A stretch of 64,000 nucleotides of DNA from Mesodorylaimus sp. YZB2_4 (Eukaryota > Nematoda > Enoplea > Dorylaimida > Dorylaimidae): assembly GCA_030248295.1 (NCBI GenBank), contig JASANH010000647.1:62001-126000 (forward strand). Reading direction: 5' to 3'. The notes under the pieces are model-generated. The model made no database searches, was not told the origin of the DNA, and saw only the letters and a list, made by a program, of their open reading frames with translations. This document shows, piece by piece, positions 1 through 11,019 of this stretch; positions within the stretch are counted from its first letter, which is position 1; each line of letters opens with the position of its first letter. The position numbers and the translations under genes were made by a program.

Positions 1-3000
1 CAGTCTCGGCTATTGATAAACTCGCCGTCCCCACAGGCGAGTAAAGTCTCCATGCAGGCAGCTGCAAAGCAATGTCATACCCTATAAAACTTTCCCTTCA
101 CCGAATGCATACTATACCGTCGTCCAAATCGCAGTATCTGCTGCCGTTTGGCTTTGCGAATCTGGGGTCAGCACAGCCGCACATATCCAAGGCGACGGAT
201 TGATAGCATGATCTTAAGCAGCCCTAATCGAACATTGGCTCAGGAAAAAATCATGCCTGCATTAATGTAAGTGTCAAACCTCGTATTTGTAGTTGCCAGG
301 ATAGTAGTAGCGAGTTCTGTCTGGCTTGCTGATACAGTCTCCTATTTTTGTGATCACTTTCTACAAAGGTGGTGCAAGGCCAGATTTCAAGGACCGCGAC
401 CTTTCTCAGAAACACTGTTTTACCCTGGATATCACAACCGATGTCACAACACCCGGCATGACATAGAAGCCATAGGTGGTTGGAAAAGGGTCGTCAATTT
501 GCTGTTGCAGACTGAATCGGAAGCCGACCGAGGCCGACGTGCACAGGTACTCGTCCTGAGTCGCCTGCAGAATCAATTTGAGACCTGGAAGGGAGAAAAC
601 TGAAGTAGGAGGACCTCGTGAGCGGTATACTTAAGTGCTACCGTATCGAGGGCCAACAGCATACGCGGAACGCATAGTTGCAAGGTCGAAGTTGAAGGTA
701 AAACAATTGCCATAAGATGCCGTGAAATCGGTTTTAAAATTGCTGAAAACCAGCAGATTAGTGCAAAATTGGCTGACCTGGCAACCTACAGTATGCTTAC
801 CTCGGGTCCAGGCAAGAGATTTCGTCATAATAACACTTGACGAATATACTCTCCCACTGCATTCCTATTTTGGCCCGTGTGTCCTCCGGAAGTCGAAAAA
901 GTGAATAGGGCAAAGCGGCATTGGCTAATGCTAAGTTTGATATGTAATCTTTGTTCAACTGAAAGGATTTCTGATGGATAAAGGCAGCATCTAGTTAAGT
1001 ACCACGGTTTTCCTTACGTGCAAACCCGCGCGTTCGAAGAACCTTTGTACAAGCTCCACTTCTGATGATGTTTCGACATTCGGATATGGCGGTTTCCATG
1101 CTAAAGCATAAAACTGTTTTCAAAACAGATCCCTCTTCAGGAAATGCATTGACAACAGAAGCTCTGCTGCTGACGAGAATCTTATCGGCAGCCAAGTTCT
1201 CATAAACCTTCAGTATCAATTTATGAAACACGATGTCGTCGTCAGAAAACTGTACCTGCGCTCGTCGTTTGGGCGGTGCTCGATTTAGTTGACACTGCCA
1301 GTTTATGAGTTTTCGAAAATTTTTGCGTGGTGGCTAAGGTGGTACTTGTCATCGTACTGGTGACTTGCTTGAGTGGGGTTGTAGTCTCATCGTCAGTTGT
1401 CACAGCAGGATCGAATGCAGACGAAGTGGGAATAAGAGCAGTCGCAGTAGTGCTCGCTACTTTCGTCCCTTGCTTCACTTCATCTGTAACAGCTTGTGCA
1501 TCTGTGCTCCTGCTACTCGTAATTAACGTTGTTAAAGGAGAAGACATGGCTTCAGTGGTCAATATCTTGGTGCTTGATTGCAATGAAGTGATCGCCGTTT
1601 TTAGACTGGTTGTGGTCGCGGGCATGTTTGAGGGAGTGATAGTTCTGCCTGTGCTGGTCGAAGCAATGTTAGAGGATGAGGTAATTTCCCAGCATCCAGT
1701 TGGGTCACAATCAACTGTGGGAGTGCTCACAAGGGCAGTTGCATAGGTATCCACGTTATTTTTAGTTCCAGGTTTGACTTCAGTTGTAAAAGCAGGCATT
1801 GAGCTTGGGATGGTTGGAATGAGAGTGGATGAAGGTGTGGTGGCGAATGTCGTAATGATCGCAGTTGCAGGCATAACCTTTGGCGTGGCGATGGTCATGG
1901 TGGTCAGTGGGCTGTTGACATGCGTCGTCTTGATCATAGATGCTGGGATAGTTGTGGTGAAAGGAACCATCATGGTTGCGAATTTAGCTGTGGTTCTACT
2001 CGATAGGGCTCTTTGTGTAGTTATGGCAGTGGATGTTGTCATTGTGGCTGCTGGCGTTGACGCGGTTGTGGTGCTGCTGTCTGTTATTGTGCTACTCATA
2101 GGTTGGTCATCTGCGGTCGTCGCAGTGGTTTGTAATGCTATCATCATGGTTGTTGGCGTGGTTGGGAGTGCAAGTTCGATTGAAGTTGTCAGTGTAGTTG
2201 AGGTAGTTCTGCTGGTGGGTGCCCTTGTGGTCGCAGATGCGTAAGCAGGTGCGGTTGCTATGGTGGTGGATGTTGCTAGTGTATTTGTGGTGTTAGTGTT
2301 AGATGTTATAACTTTTGTGGTTGCGAGCAAAGATGAGGTCGAGGCGGGAGTGACTGTTGCTGTTGAAAAAATTGAAGTGGTTGACGGCATCGTGGTCGTG
2401 GCTGCAGGAACAGACGTAGCTGCTGTTTTAGATGAGCTTGTTTGTGTGGCTGTGGAACTGAGTTTTGCCTCTGTCGTGGTTGTAGAGGCGATTGTTGTGG
2501 TAGGTATCACAGTCGGATTTGATTTAATCATAGTTGGGAGCTCATATGTTGCTGTGGTCGTGTCAGTGGTTAGTAATGTTTTTGTCAAGGTTGTCGACGT
2601 AGATGGAGGTGCAGGCTCAGTTGAGGTCGTCAGCATTATTGAGGTAGTCCTGCTGGTGGGTGGCCTCGTGGTCGCAGCTATGGGAGCAGGGGTAGTTGTC
2701 AAGGTGGTGGCTATTGTAGCTGGGATGTTCTTGGTGTTATGCGTTGTTGCGGGCATAGATGTAGTCGAGCTGTGTGTGACTGCTGCTGTTATTGTGGAAG
2801 TTGAGGCTGTTAAAGTCGTTCTACTGGTTGACGACATTGTAGTCGTGCCTTCCGGAACATATGTAGATGTTGTTCTGGACGAGCTTGTTGGGATGCTTAT
2901 GGCAGTGGGTACCACCGCTGTCGTGGTTGTGGTGTGTGGCATGATCGGGTTTGTTTTGATCGTAGTTGGTAGCCTATAAGTTGTTGTAGACATACTCGTA

Positions 3001-6000
3001 TCTATAGTTGTTATAGCTTTAATTGTGAGCATAGTGTTGATGGTTGCCATAGGGGTTGTTGATGTAATTCTGGTTGTGGTGTTAGCGGCTGCTGGTGTGG
3101 ATGCTGTTATGGTCGTGGTAACAGTGGACGCTGTAGTAGGGATTGGGGTCGTAGAGGTAGTGGTAAGTGGTCGTTTTGTTGTGGTTTTGGTTGGGAATGT
3201 TATGGGCTGAGTAGATGCAGCTGTGGTGGTGGCTAACAATAAGATCGATGATGCGATATTAATCGTTGTTGTTGTTGTTGTCTCTTCTCTGGTGCTGGCG
3301 GACGAAGGTGTGGTTCTTGTTGTTTCAGTAGTAGTAGTAGTACTGCTCAGTGTAGTTGTTTTATTTTCTATAGGTTAAAGAAATGAGCGATCGCTGATCT
3401 CAAGCCGTAAACGTGCTTACCTGGTACAAATGAGCAGTATCCATATCCAAGATATTGTATGGGCAAATACGCTATATTTATTCCTGGAAAGTACCCGCTA
3501 GATGAGGTGTTGTACGTATTAAAGCATTTTTTCATAGTCGGGACGATATTACTGCTAGAGATGTACGCCTCGAAAGTGAAGGCATTTGGACTGGAATCTG
3601 CCACCAGCCAGCCGTAAAAAGGTTGTGCATTTGGCATCGCAGTTTTAAATGAATATCCAATCATTCCAATCAACTTTCTTTGTGCCGGCCACAAGTCTGA
3701 ATATTTTTTGGTGCCAATTACCGCCATGTCCATCCCACGACTCCATTTGATGTGCCGTATGTGATAAATTGGCTGAGTCACGGTTTCTACGCCGACAGTG
3801 TAGACATAGGCATCTTGGAGGGCATCCCATAGGAATGTGTAGCCATAAGCTTGGAACTCCTTGTTGTTAGTCGAGGAGAATCGGTGACTGCAGAAGTAAG
3901 ACTTGGTTCCATCTTTGTACTATAAGTAATAAATTATAGAGCGTGCGTAGGGGATTCGAAGGTTAGAAAGGGGTAATACCTAGTCTCCACATCGTCAGGC
4001 AAAATCACACAAGCATGTACACAGTACTCGCATTCACAAGTTTTTCACACCCGCGTACACGAGAATATACGAAGCATGTCTATGTGCAGTACTGGAAAAA
4101 AGGTGCGAACAGTTATTACACTGTGCATAGCAGCAACTGGACCACAGGCACTAAATTTACCATGTGCTACGTGCAAAATAAGACTCAACTTACAGTATTG
4201 TTTCCCCAATTTGTTGTTAATTTCGCGCATGGAAGTTTTGTCGCTGAAAAAACGCAGTATTTATTATTAGGTCATGTCTTTTTCTTGTCACTTAAACAGA
4301 CAGGTGAGCGCTCAAAAGGCGAGAGATATATCGATGTCCCATAATTTTTTTCAGGGAAAGGGGGCGGGTAGAAAAACATTGGCAGTTATTTATTGTGCCG
4401 ATAGGTACACCATCAGAGCCCATGAAAAACACGGTCGAATGGCTTGCTAAATAGCAATTTTCCTCACTCAGACTTTATGCCTACTAGGCTCAACTGATCA
4501 CTGAGCGGATCATGTTTGTGCAACGCATTTCGACTTAGATTGGGGGGCGTGGCGGGAGATGTTTTTTTTTATCCCACGCCCGCCTACGCCCGCCTGAGCG
4601 TGGTATGCTCCCGCCAAATCCCGCCCGCGGCTCACCAAAATCACTCCCGCTTCCCGCCCGCGGTTTTCCTGCAAGGCATTCCGTCCACTCCCGCCCGCAC
4701 TTTAAAAAAACATGCCCACTCACGCCCATGAGACGAAAAGTCGCTCCCACTCCCGCCCGTCCGCAGAGCAAAAGCTACACAGGTCCTCAATCACAGGTTC
4801 TCTCTCTGCGCAATACCAGCCGAGTACATACAAACTCACAAGAAATGCAAGGCATAAAAACCAACCTGCCACAAAATCAAGACATTTCAAAGCAAATCGG
4901 CATTACTTCTCAAAAAAAGATCAACATTTTGCAGATTTATTTGAGACTGCACCTTGCATTGTCAAACAGCACTGTGGAAAAAGTAAAAATGTGGCGGGAG
5001 ATTAACTTTTTGAATGGGACCCACACCGCTTCCGCACCCTTGTTGCTTCATTCCCTCTCCCGCCCGCCAGTTTTGGTGCCCGCCCCTTCACGCCCACTCC
5101 CGCCCGCCGCACAAAAAACACTCCCGTCCCGCAAAACTCCCGCGGGTCCCATGGACACTCCCGCATTTGCGGGAACGGCGCACGCCTCTAACTTATATTC
5201 ATGACACCAAATCGGTTTGAGATGCTTGAGAGATTTCTCACTGGAGCAAGACGCAATAAAAGTGCGTTACAATTCAGTGTCAACCATTTAATGGTTTGAT
5301 CGAGAAATCATGACATTGGCAGTAATAAGCAATTATTTGACAACTGCTTACCAGTTAGAGACTCACAATCAGCTCCCTGCGTGGGTCTGGTAAGATAACA
5401 GTCTAACGCTGCCGACTCAAGGAGGGCCTCAAACCATTGCCCGCGATCCCTTGTCTGCCCCGAAAGGATGAAATGTGCCCCTGAAGTGCCCCAGAAGTGT
5501 TAGAAAAACCTGGAAACGCGCACCTTCAGTTAACTGAGGATTTGTTGTACATCCACCCCTCACGCTTGTCGGCAGTGTTTGAAGCTCGCGGTCAGCCTAC
5601 AGTAGGGCTACTGACGATGGGATGGCTCGATACATAAATTGGTTTTGAAATGGCATTGATCGCCATACTATGTAATGGCATCTGTGATTCCCGTTAAAAA
5701 CTTATGAGACATAGACGACCGCAACCGCCAGGAGCAGTCTCTTTTCATCACCACCTGCTTACCATTTGCCGAGCCCAGAACGCAAACTGTTGTCTGCTGA
5801 GTCGTGACCAGTGCATGATCGCAACTTCCAGGACTGCCTTTCTTAAACTTGCAGGCGGACACGCCGTTGACCTTGCTCGTATCAGTTACTTCGCTGCACT
5901 GCCCTCTCAGCAAGTTGCAATCGGAAGTTTCGCCATTGTCTACATTGTACCACGGGTCGCCTATCGTCGGGAAGTTGGTTATCCCCGTCCAAATATCGTC

Positions 6001-6337
6001 AATGTTTTTTTGATTCCTGTCAAAACTTGAAGATATTCAAGGAACAAAAATGTTTTTAACACAGCTCACGCAAAGTAACTGAGCGCATCAAGTTGTGCTT
6101 GGTCTCGAATCATGGGCAGTGTGGCACTGATGTTCGCGCATTGAGTTCGAGCAGTTGCCCAATCGTTCTTCGAAGACAAGGCATAAAAACAATAGTCTCC
6201 GCTTTGACTATAACCGTTCGGACAATTGGACTGAGCGGTCGAAAATTCTAGAAATATCTCTTGACGCGAAGGTCATTGTCTTTTTAAAATAGCATGGACT
6301 TACCCACTATCAGATATATAAGCCAGATAACCGCCAT
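1..6337 (-). CDS. Copy 1: secreted-lectin / mucin / DEG-ENaC chimera, 3' end outside window
   Basis: A multi-exon gene read from 6337 down. Exons I can place are 6304-6337 (signal peptide MAVIWLIYLIVG), 6070-6247 and 5763-6016 (C-type lectin halves, with Cys pairs, WTGIT and a WYN motif), 4194-4243 (lectin end, LPCAK and TNWGN), 3421-3919 (DUF5648-like domain), 1256-3367 (Thr/Ser-rich stalk, about 700 residues in one exon), 1018-1061 (FERAGL linker), 801-958, 642-742 and 424-584 (DEG/ENaC ectodomain with the IGMQW, YGNCFTFNF and YGFYVMPG motifs), then further channel exons near 285-366, 97-210 and 1-63. Each exon length keeps the reading frame of the next, which supports a single transcript. 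The family is normally a sodium channel subunit with two membrane helices; here helix 1 is replaced by the lectin and stalk part. The last exons, including M2, lie beyond base 1. The function is inferred to be a cell-surface lectin receptor; channel activity is doubtful. Confidence 0.82.
4546..5180. repeat. C-rich interspersed element with two CCCGCCC-rich ends
   Basis: Two segments (about 4549-4790 and 4990-5175) each start with the same GTGGCGGGAGAT motif and run into dense CTCCCGCCCG-type units, separated by about 200 bp of ordinary sequence. It sits inside the intron between the short lectin exon and lectin exon 2 of copy 1. The open frames here are a by-product of base composition. I do not recognise the family. 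Confidence 0.5.
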
Positions 6338-8545
6338 TACTGTACGCTTCTGTCATAACATATGTTCACAGCTCACAAAAGCAAAATAGGAATGGGACTG
6401 CTGGTCCCAGAGAGAAGGTACCCTGAGTACCAGTGCGTAATTGCCTCGCATTCGCGCTCGGCTTTTGTGGACAAAATTACTTCTAACTTCGAGTGATTAC
6501 CAAGTAATGGAAGGTGGAAGATGCTAATCATTCACAGTTGAAACTGAACAATGAAGCCAAAAGAGGTTTTCTAGTCTTGTGGAAATTTGTTTTGTAGGGG
6601 AATGAATTTGGACCAAAATCAAAGGACGCTCGGTCCATTATTTTTGAGAATCAGAAAGAGCCTTTCTCTTTGACCTTTTTGCCATTTCCTTTTGCTTCGA
6701 AGCTAGAAATTTACTTCGGAGGAACAGGGCAGAGAAAGTGGCTCCTATGGTACTTGTATCGGTTTGACTGGTTTCAATGCTCTGCTTCTGGAAGATCAAT
6801 TGGATGAAGGAAAAGAGGAATCACAATTCAAGCCAGTTTTATTTTGCACCAAAGTAATGTAACTCCTCACCAGTAGTTACGCCGGAGCTTTCTGGTAAAT
6901 CTTTTAAAAGAGATCCGAGGAAAACTTTAGAAGGTGACTATGATCGTGGGACAGGGTTGGAAGGATTCACAGAGTAATTTTGACGCCTTGGGCTGGTATG
7001 TGTGACTCACCAATGACGGAGTGTGATTTATTAGTTACTCACGTGTCATGCAAGTGCTCCCAGTTTAAAATATTTTGAAAAATATACGATGAACTACAAG
7101 TATAGTATTGATCCGTCCGTCTTTGTTAAAATACTAAAAAGCTCATTTGCTAAACTGCTTTACAGACTGGGTAGAATGTTCTGACCAACAATTTTGAAAA
7201 ATCTCTCAAATATGCTACCATGTTGATTTCCTCATGCTATCTCTTCTGAGTTAAAGCTTCATAGCATTCTGGCCGCTGCTTCCTAGTGTCTGCTCACTTC
7301 TGATTCTCATATGACTTGGTTAGCCGGTATCCTACAGATCTTACCACACCGTCTCGTCAGTGCTGACCCAAGTACGCCATGCTGCTGGCTTGCAATCGAT
7401 AAGACAATGCAGTCGAGCAATGATCACTTCTTTCTTGATAAATAGTCGCAATCAGCACTGACGATGAGTCATATCGGCAAACTTCAGACGCCCTACAGTC
7501 GAACTCGGTTATCTGCACGTCAGTTCGCTGCAGCACTGATTCCCTTTTCTTTGGCTTACATGTACAATAGGAATCTCGGCTAATTGCAACGATTTTTCAA
7601 GCCTAATTTCACTCAGGCAGTGGCATCACGGGGTTGCAGTTGGGTGGAAAACTTGAATTTGCCCGCGATGTCCAAGGCATCATCAAGGCTGCCCCCTTAC
7701 TTGCAACTACAAAGTACCAGTCAGGCTCTGTTGGCACAGCTAGGTAGGTCATTTGGATTGCGCCTGTGAATCACGCAGCGGTTGAAACATCAACTCGAGG
7801 GTTTGACGTATCCGAGTCATGGGAGATCAATTCTCTCAACCTCTTCTAGCGTTTCGCCGTAATGTGTCTGACACAAGGGTTACAATGCCCACTTACACCA
7901 TTTGCCCAGGTAAGGCAAGAACGGGTCCTTCGCAGCGATAAAAGGGGGAATTCAACCATGCTAACTTTCTGAATAAAGGGCCTCGGAGCGGGCCTATATG
8001 TCAGCTTGTGCGAATCTATATCCGTGTTCGATCAATTGCAATAAGTCAGACGATTAACCATTAAAAAAACACAATTACTATAGCTTTCGATAGAACTGCT
8101 TCTTGGTGCTGATGATTCGTTTCTTTGTTTTCCTTTATTATGAGCACCAATAATTCAATGGCGAACCTTGCTTTACTCAGGAACGGGGAGACTGTTCTAT
8201 TGCTCGCATATATCGACAGTATCTTTATACTGAGGCTCAAACTTTTAAACGTGCAGTGTATCACTTCCGCTTATTATGAACTGAGGCGCCTTTCAACTAC
8301 TGTATACAGCATGATATAGATAAACACTCTAATCCTCCAACGATTTTTAAAATCAGAAATGTTTCTCCCACACCTAACGGCCTAACGGCAAAACATCAGG
8401 TGACTGCAACTTCGCTTATCCGGGCCTTTTTGGCGTCTACTGCACTTGTGCACTTGGTCTCACCTGCCATGGTGGAACTGCTCAGTTCCACCGTGGTATT
8501 GACAAGCTGACAAGCTCGACAAGTGCTGGTCTGACTAGTAAATGA
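6338..8545. other. Intergenic stretch upstream of copy 1
   Basis: I see no coding signature, RNA gene or recognisable repeat here. It should hold the promoter of copy 1 just above 6337, but no clear TATA or initiator stands out. Confidence 0.4.
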
Positions 8546-9320
8546 GTTCCACCAAAACTTTTAAATCGACAAGCTTGTCACTGGTCGTGACAAGCAATTG
8601 CAACTTGTCGGACAAGTGCATTTTCAGCGGTTTACAAGTGACCAGTTCCACCACTTGTCAGTAAAAGCGGGTTACTTGTCAGAACATTAAAAAATTTTGA
8701 CAACCCTAACTCAGCCTTGTCAGAGCGTAGAATAGTCGTCAAATCGCTTGACAATGATCGGTTTTCTTTAAAAAATTGTGTGCAATTATTATGAGTAGTA
8801 GTAGCGAAAGCGATGATGGTGAGGAAAATATTATTCCTGTTCGGAGAAGGAAAGTTTACCGTCCAAGAATCAATTTTGAAATCGACGACTTTATTGCCAG
8901 TTTTCGGCTTAGTCGAGGAACCTTGCAACGGATTTTGACGGACAGCGTATTCGTAAATTTCTTCGCACTTGCCTTGCCTCGCTTCCTTCGCATGAATATT
9001 GTCCAATGATCCAAAAAGATAATCCTTCGCATTCCTGATTTTATTTATAATCAATACTTTTATCGCATTTGCATCGGTTTTCTTTTTCTTTGTCGTAGCC
9101 AGAGCCGTTTTCTTCGAAGTACTCATGTTTAAAGCAAACTTTGCAAAACGATTTACCCAGCACACAACTGATTGCAGCTTTTTTGACAAGTACTGTTCTG
9201 ACAAGTGATTCACTGACAAGTACTTTACGTTTTTTGTGGAACTCAGTTTGAAAAGACTTGTCACGACAAGACTGGTCACTTGTCACTTGTCACTTGTCAA
9301 TTTGCAGCTTTTGGTGGAAC
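8546..9320. mobile_element. Deleted PIF/Harbinger-type DNA transposon
   Basis: The two ends carry inverted GTTCCACCAAAA termini, followed inward by many GACAAGT/ACTTGTC subterminal repeats on both sides. Inside, the plus strand at 8791-9008 encodes the start of a Harbinger-like transposase (YRPRINFEIDDFIASFRLSR, a basic N-terminus and helix typical of the family), cut off before the catalytic domain. The minus strand at about 8800-9123 reads a Lys-rich protein start (MSTSKKTALATTKKKKTD...) that could be the second, Myb/MADF-like ORF of such elements. About 2 kb of a normal element is missing, so it is non-autonomous. No clean 3-bp target duplication was identified. Confidence 0.6.
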
Positions 9321-10380
9321 AAGGCCAGTGATCAGTTCAGCAGGTATGGACGTATGACAGTTGACAATTATCGTCCACACAAAAAGAAAACTACGCTTCG
9401 TTCAAAAAGCCCTGCATCACCTGTGCGTGATCCACATTCATGATTTTTCAAGCGGCCTCCCTTCGCGTGGTTTATGCCTGCGCATGTGTATATTTCCCGT
9501 TTAAAAATTGTTCTCTTTTTTGTGATGTAAGAAAAATAGTTCAATCTAGTTAGTTCGTTTACTTGTCAAACCTTTCACGTGCCTGCCATTATTCGATCAA
9601 TTTTTTGATATTCATCAAGCATTCATTGCCACTCATAAACCTCAATGTAAGTTGATTTTCGGGCAAGATTTTTAAATTTCAAGACATACTGTAGCTTAAA
9701 ATATTCCCCAACTTGTTTTTTTCAAATTTGACCAGTTTCATGCTGATCACTGGGTAATCGATTTTTGCTAAAATCAATTTTTTTGAATGATTTTTGGTGA
9801 TAAATTCAGCAGTTTTGGACGTATGAGGATTGACTATTATCGTTCTTACTTCTTCTAGGGCACCAGTGCGAAAGCTGGAGAAAATAAACACTTTCGCCTG
9901 AAAAGCGGCAAAAATTATTGCTTACGCAAAGTTGGGTTTGAGTAATCGTGAGATTTTCGATCGAATGAGCAAGAATCATCGCACCGGAATAGCGTTCGTT
10001 CGGGATCCCGAACCCGATCCCGTTCCCGGTCGGGATAGCCCTTCCAAACCCAATCCCGATCCCGAAAAAAAATGGTCGGGGTTGAATGTTGTGGAGATGT
10101 GTGAAGAAGGGGAGAGAAGGGATTGGGGAGTGTTCCAGAAGGGTGGGCTGGAAAAATTTCGGCGGATGATTGAGCCGGTAAAGAGGAAGAAAAGGATTTG
10201 TTTGCTAGTTGGTGACGGATTCTCCCCTTTTTTGCTTGCCTGATTTCGAATGCAACTATAAATACTGCGCAAAAAAGATTTTGCCTCTACATTTGCTGTT
10301 TACTTGGGGTGGGTTCTAGGTTACCTACAGCGAATTAAAAGTTGAAAAAACCACTCTAAAAATCCCGATCCCGGCCGGGA
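9321..10380. other. Intergenic stretch with short GATCCCG-rich repeat
   Basis: Two short related blocks (GGACGTATGA followed by ATTATCGT) occur near 9345 and 9818. A GC-rich patch of tandem CCCGATCCCG-like words lies at 9990-10070, with a smaller match at 10363-10385. No gene is recognised. Confidence 0.35.
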
Positions 10381-10790
10381 TTGAACGAGTTCCGAAATGG
10401 AAGAATCAACGGGAGTTTGAGTGTCCAAGCAGACAGTCATGAGGCGGCCTCATGAAGGTGGCATCGGCAGCTACGTTTGCGAACGGAAACCTCTTTTATC
10501 GAAGGCAAATCGACGAAAACGGAGGAAGTGGGGCAGCGACGTATTCTGGGAAGGACTCTGATTTTTGGAAGAAAGTCCTGTGGTCGGATGAAAGCCAGTT
10601 TAATTTGGTTTCAGACAAGCCACAGCGGTGTCTCAAGACGCCCCATGAAAGACTGAACAAGGATTGTCTTCAAACGGCGTGTCAAATTTGATGGTGGAAG
10701 CGTAATGGTCTGGGGTACCTTCAGCCACCATGGTTACACTGGTGTACAAAATATCAGGGTTACAGCTTCTGAAATATAAGCCATAGATAG
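10381..10790 (+). mobile_element. Tc1-type transposase fragment, frameshifted
   Basis: Translation in shifting frames gives pieces typical of Tc1 transposase: VSKQTV (helix-turn-helix end), RKPLLSKANRRKR, then FWKKVLWSDESQFNL with the catalytic Asp context, and GGSVMVWGTFSHHGYTGV. At least two frame changes and a stop separate these pieces, and the N- and C-terminal parts are missing. This is a dead fragment lying just downstream of the copy 2 stop codon. Confidence 0.75.
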
Positions 10791-11019
10791 GCAATGCAGA
10801 GACTTTATACATATACGTATTTACACGGCTGCACGCACACCACACTAACTGTACGCATGAGACTAACGCGACCTATTACCACAAGATCACTAGTCAGATT
10901 CAAGCCAGCCGTTACCCTTGCAAACGTACCTCTACCGTATATACCATTTTATATAAGGTCTGGACTATCATTTGCAAGAACCTGTTTACCATACTCACTC
11001 ATCCCACCCGTCAGAAATA

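Noticed and set aside
1327-3210. Plus-strand Val-rich frames opposite the Thr-rich stalk
   Set aside because: They are the antisense of Thr codons (ACN read as NGT) and lack any domain; the minus strand carries the spliced gene. The same holds for 13686-15029, 26645-27274 and 34068-35150.
3368-3781. Treating the DUF5648-like exon and the Thr-rich exon as separate small genes
   Set aside because: Exon phases and matching order in four copies place them in one gene with the lectin and channel parts.
4605-5204. Pro-rich 199-codon frame on plus
   Set aside because: It comes from the CCCGCCC-rich repeat element; other frames are open too and no domain is seen.
9932-10272. Frames of about 100 codons on both strands near 10 kb
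   Set aside because: Low-complexity GATCCCG-type sequence; no recognisable protein.
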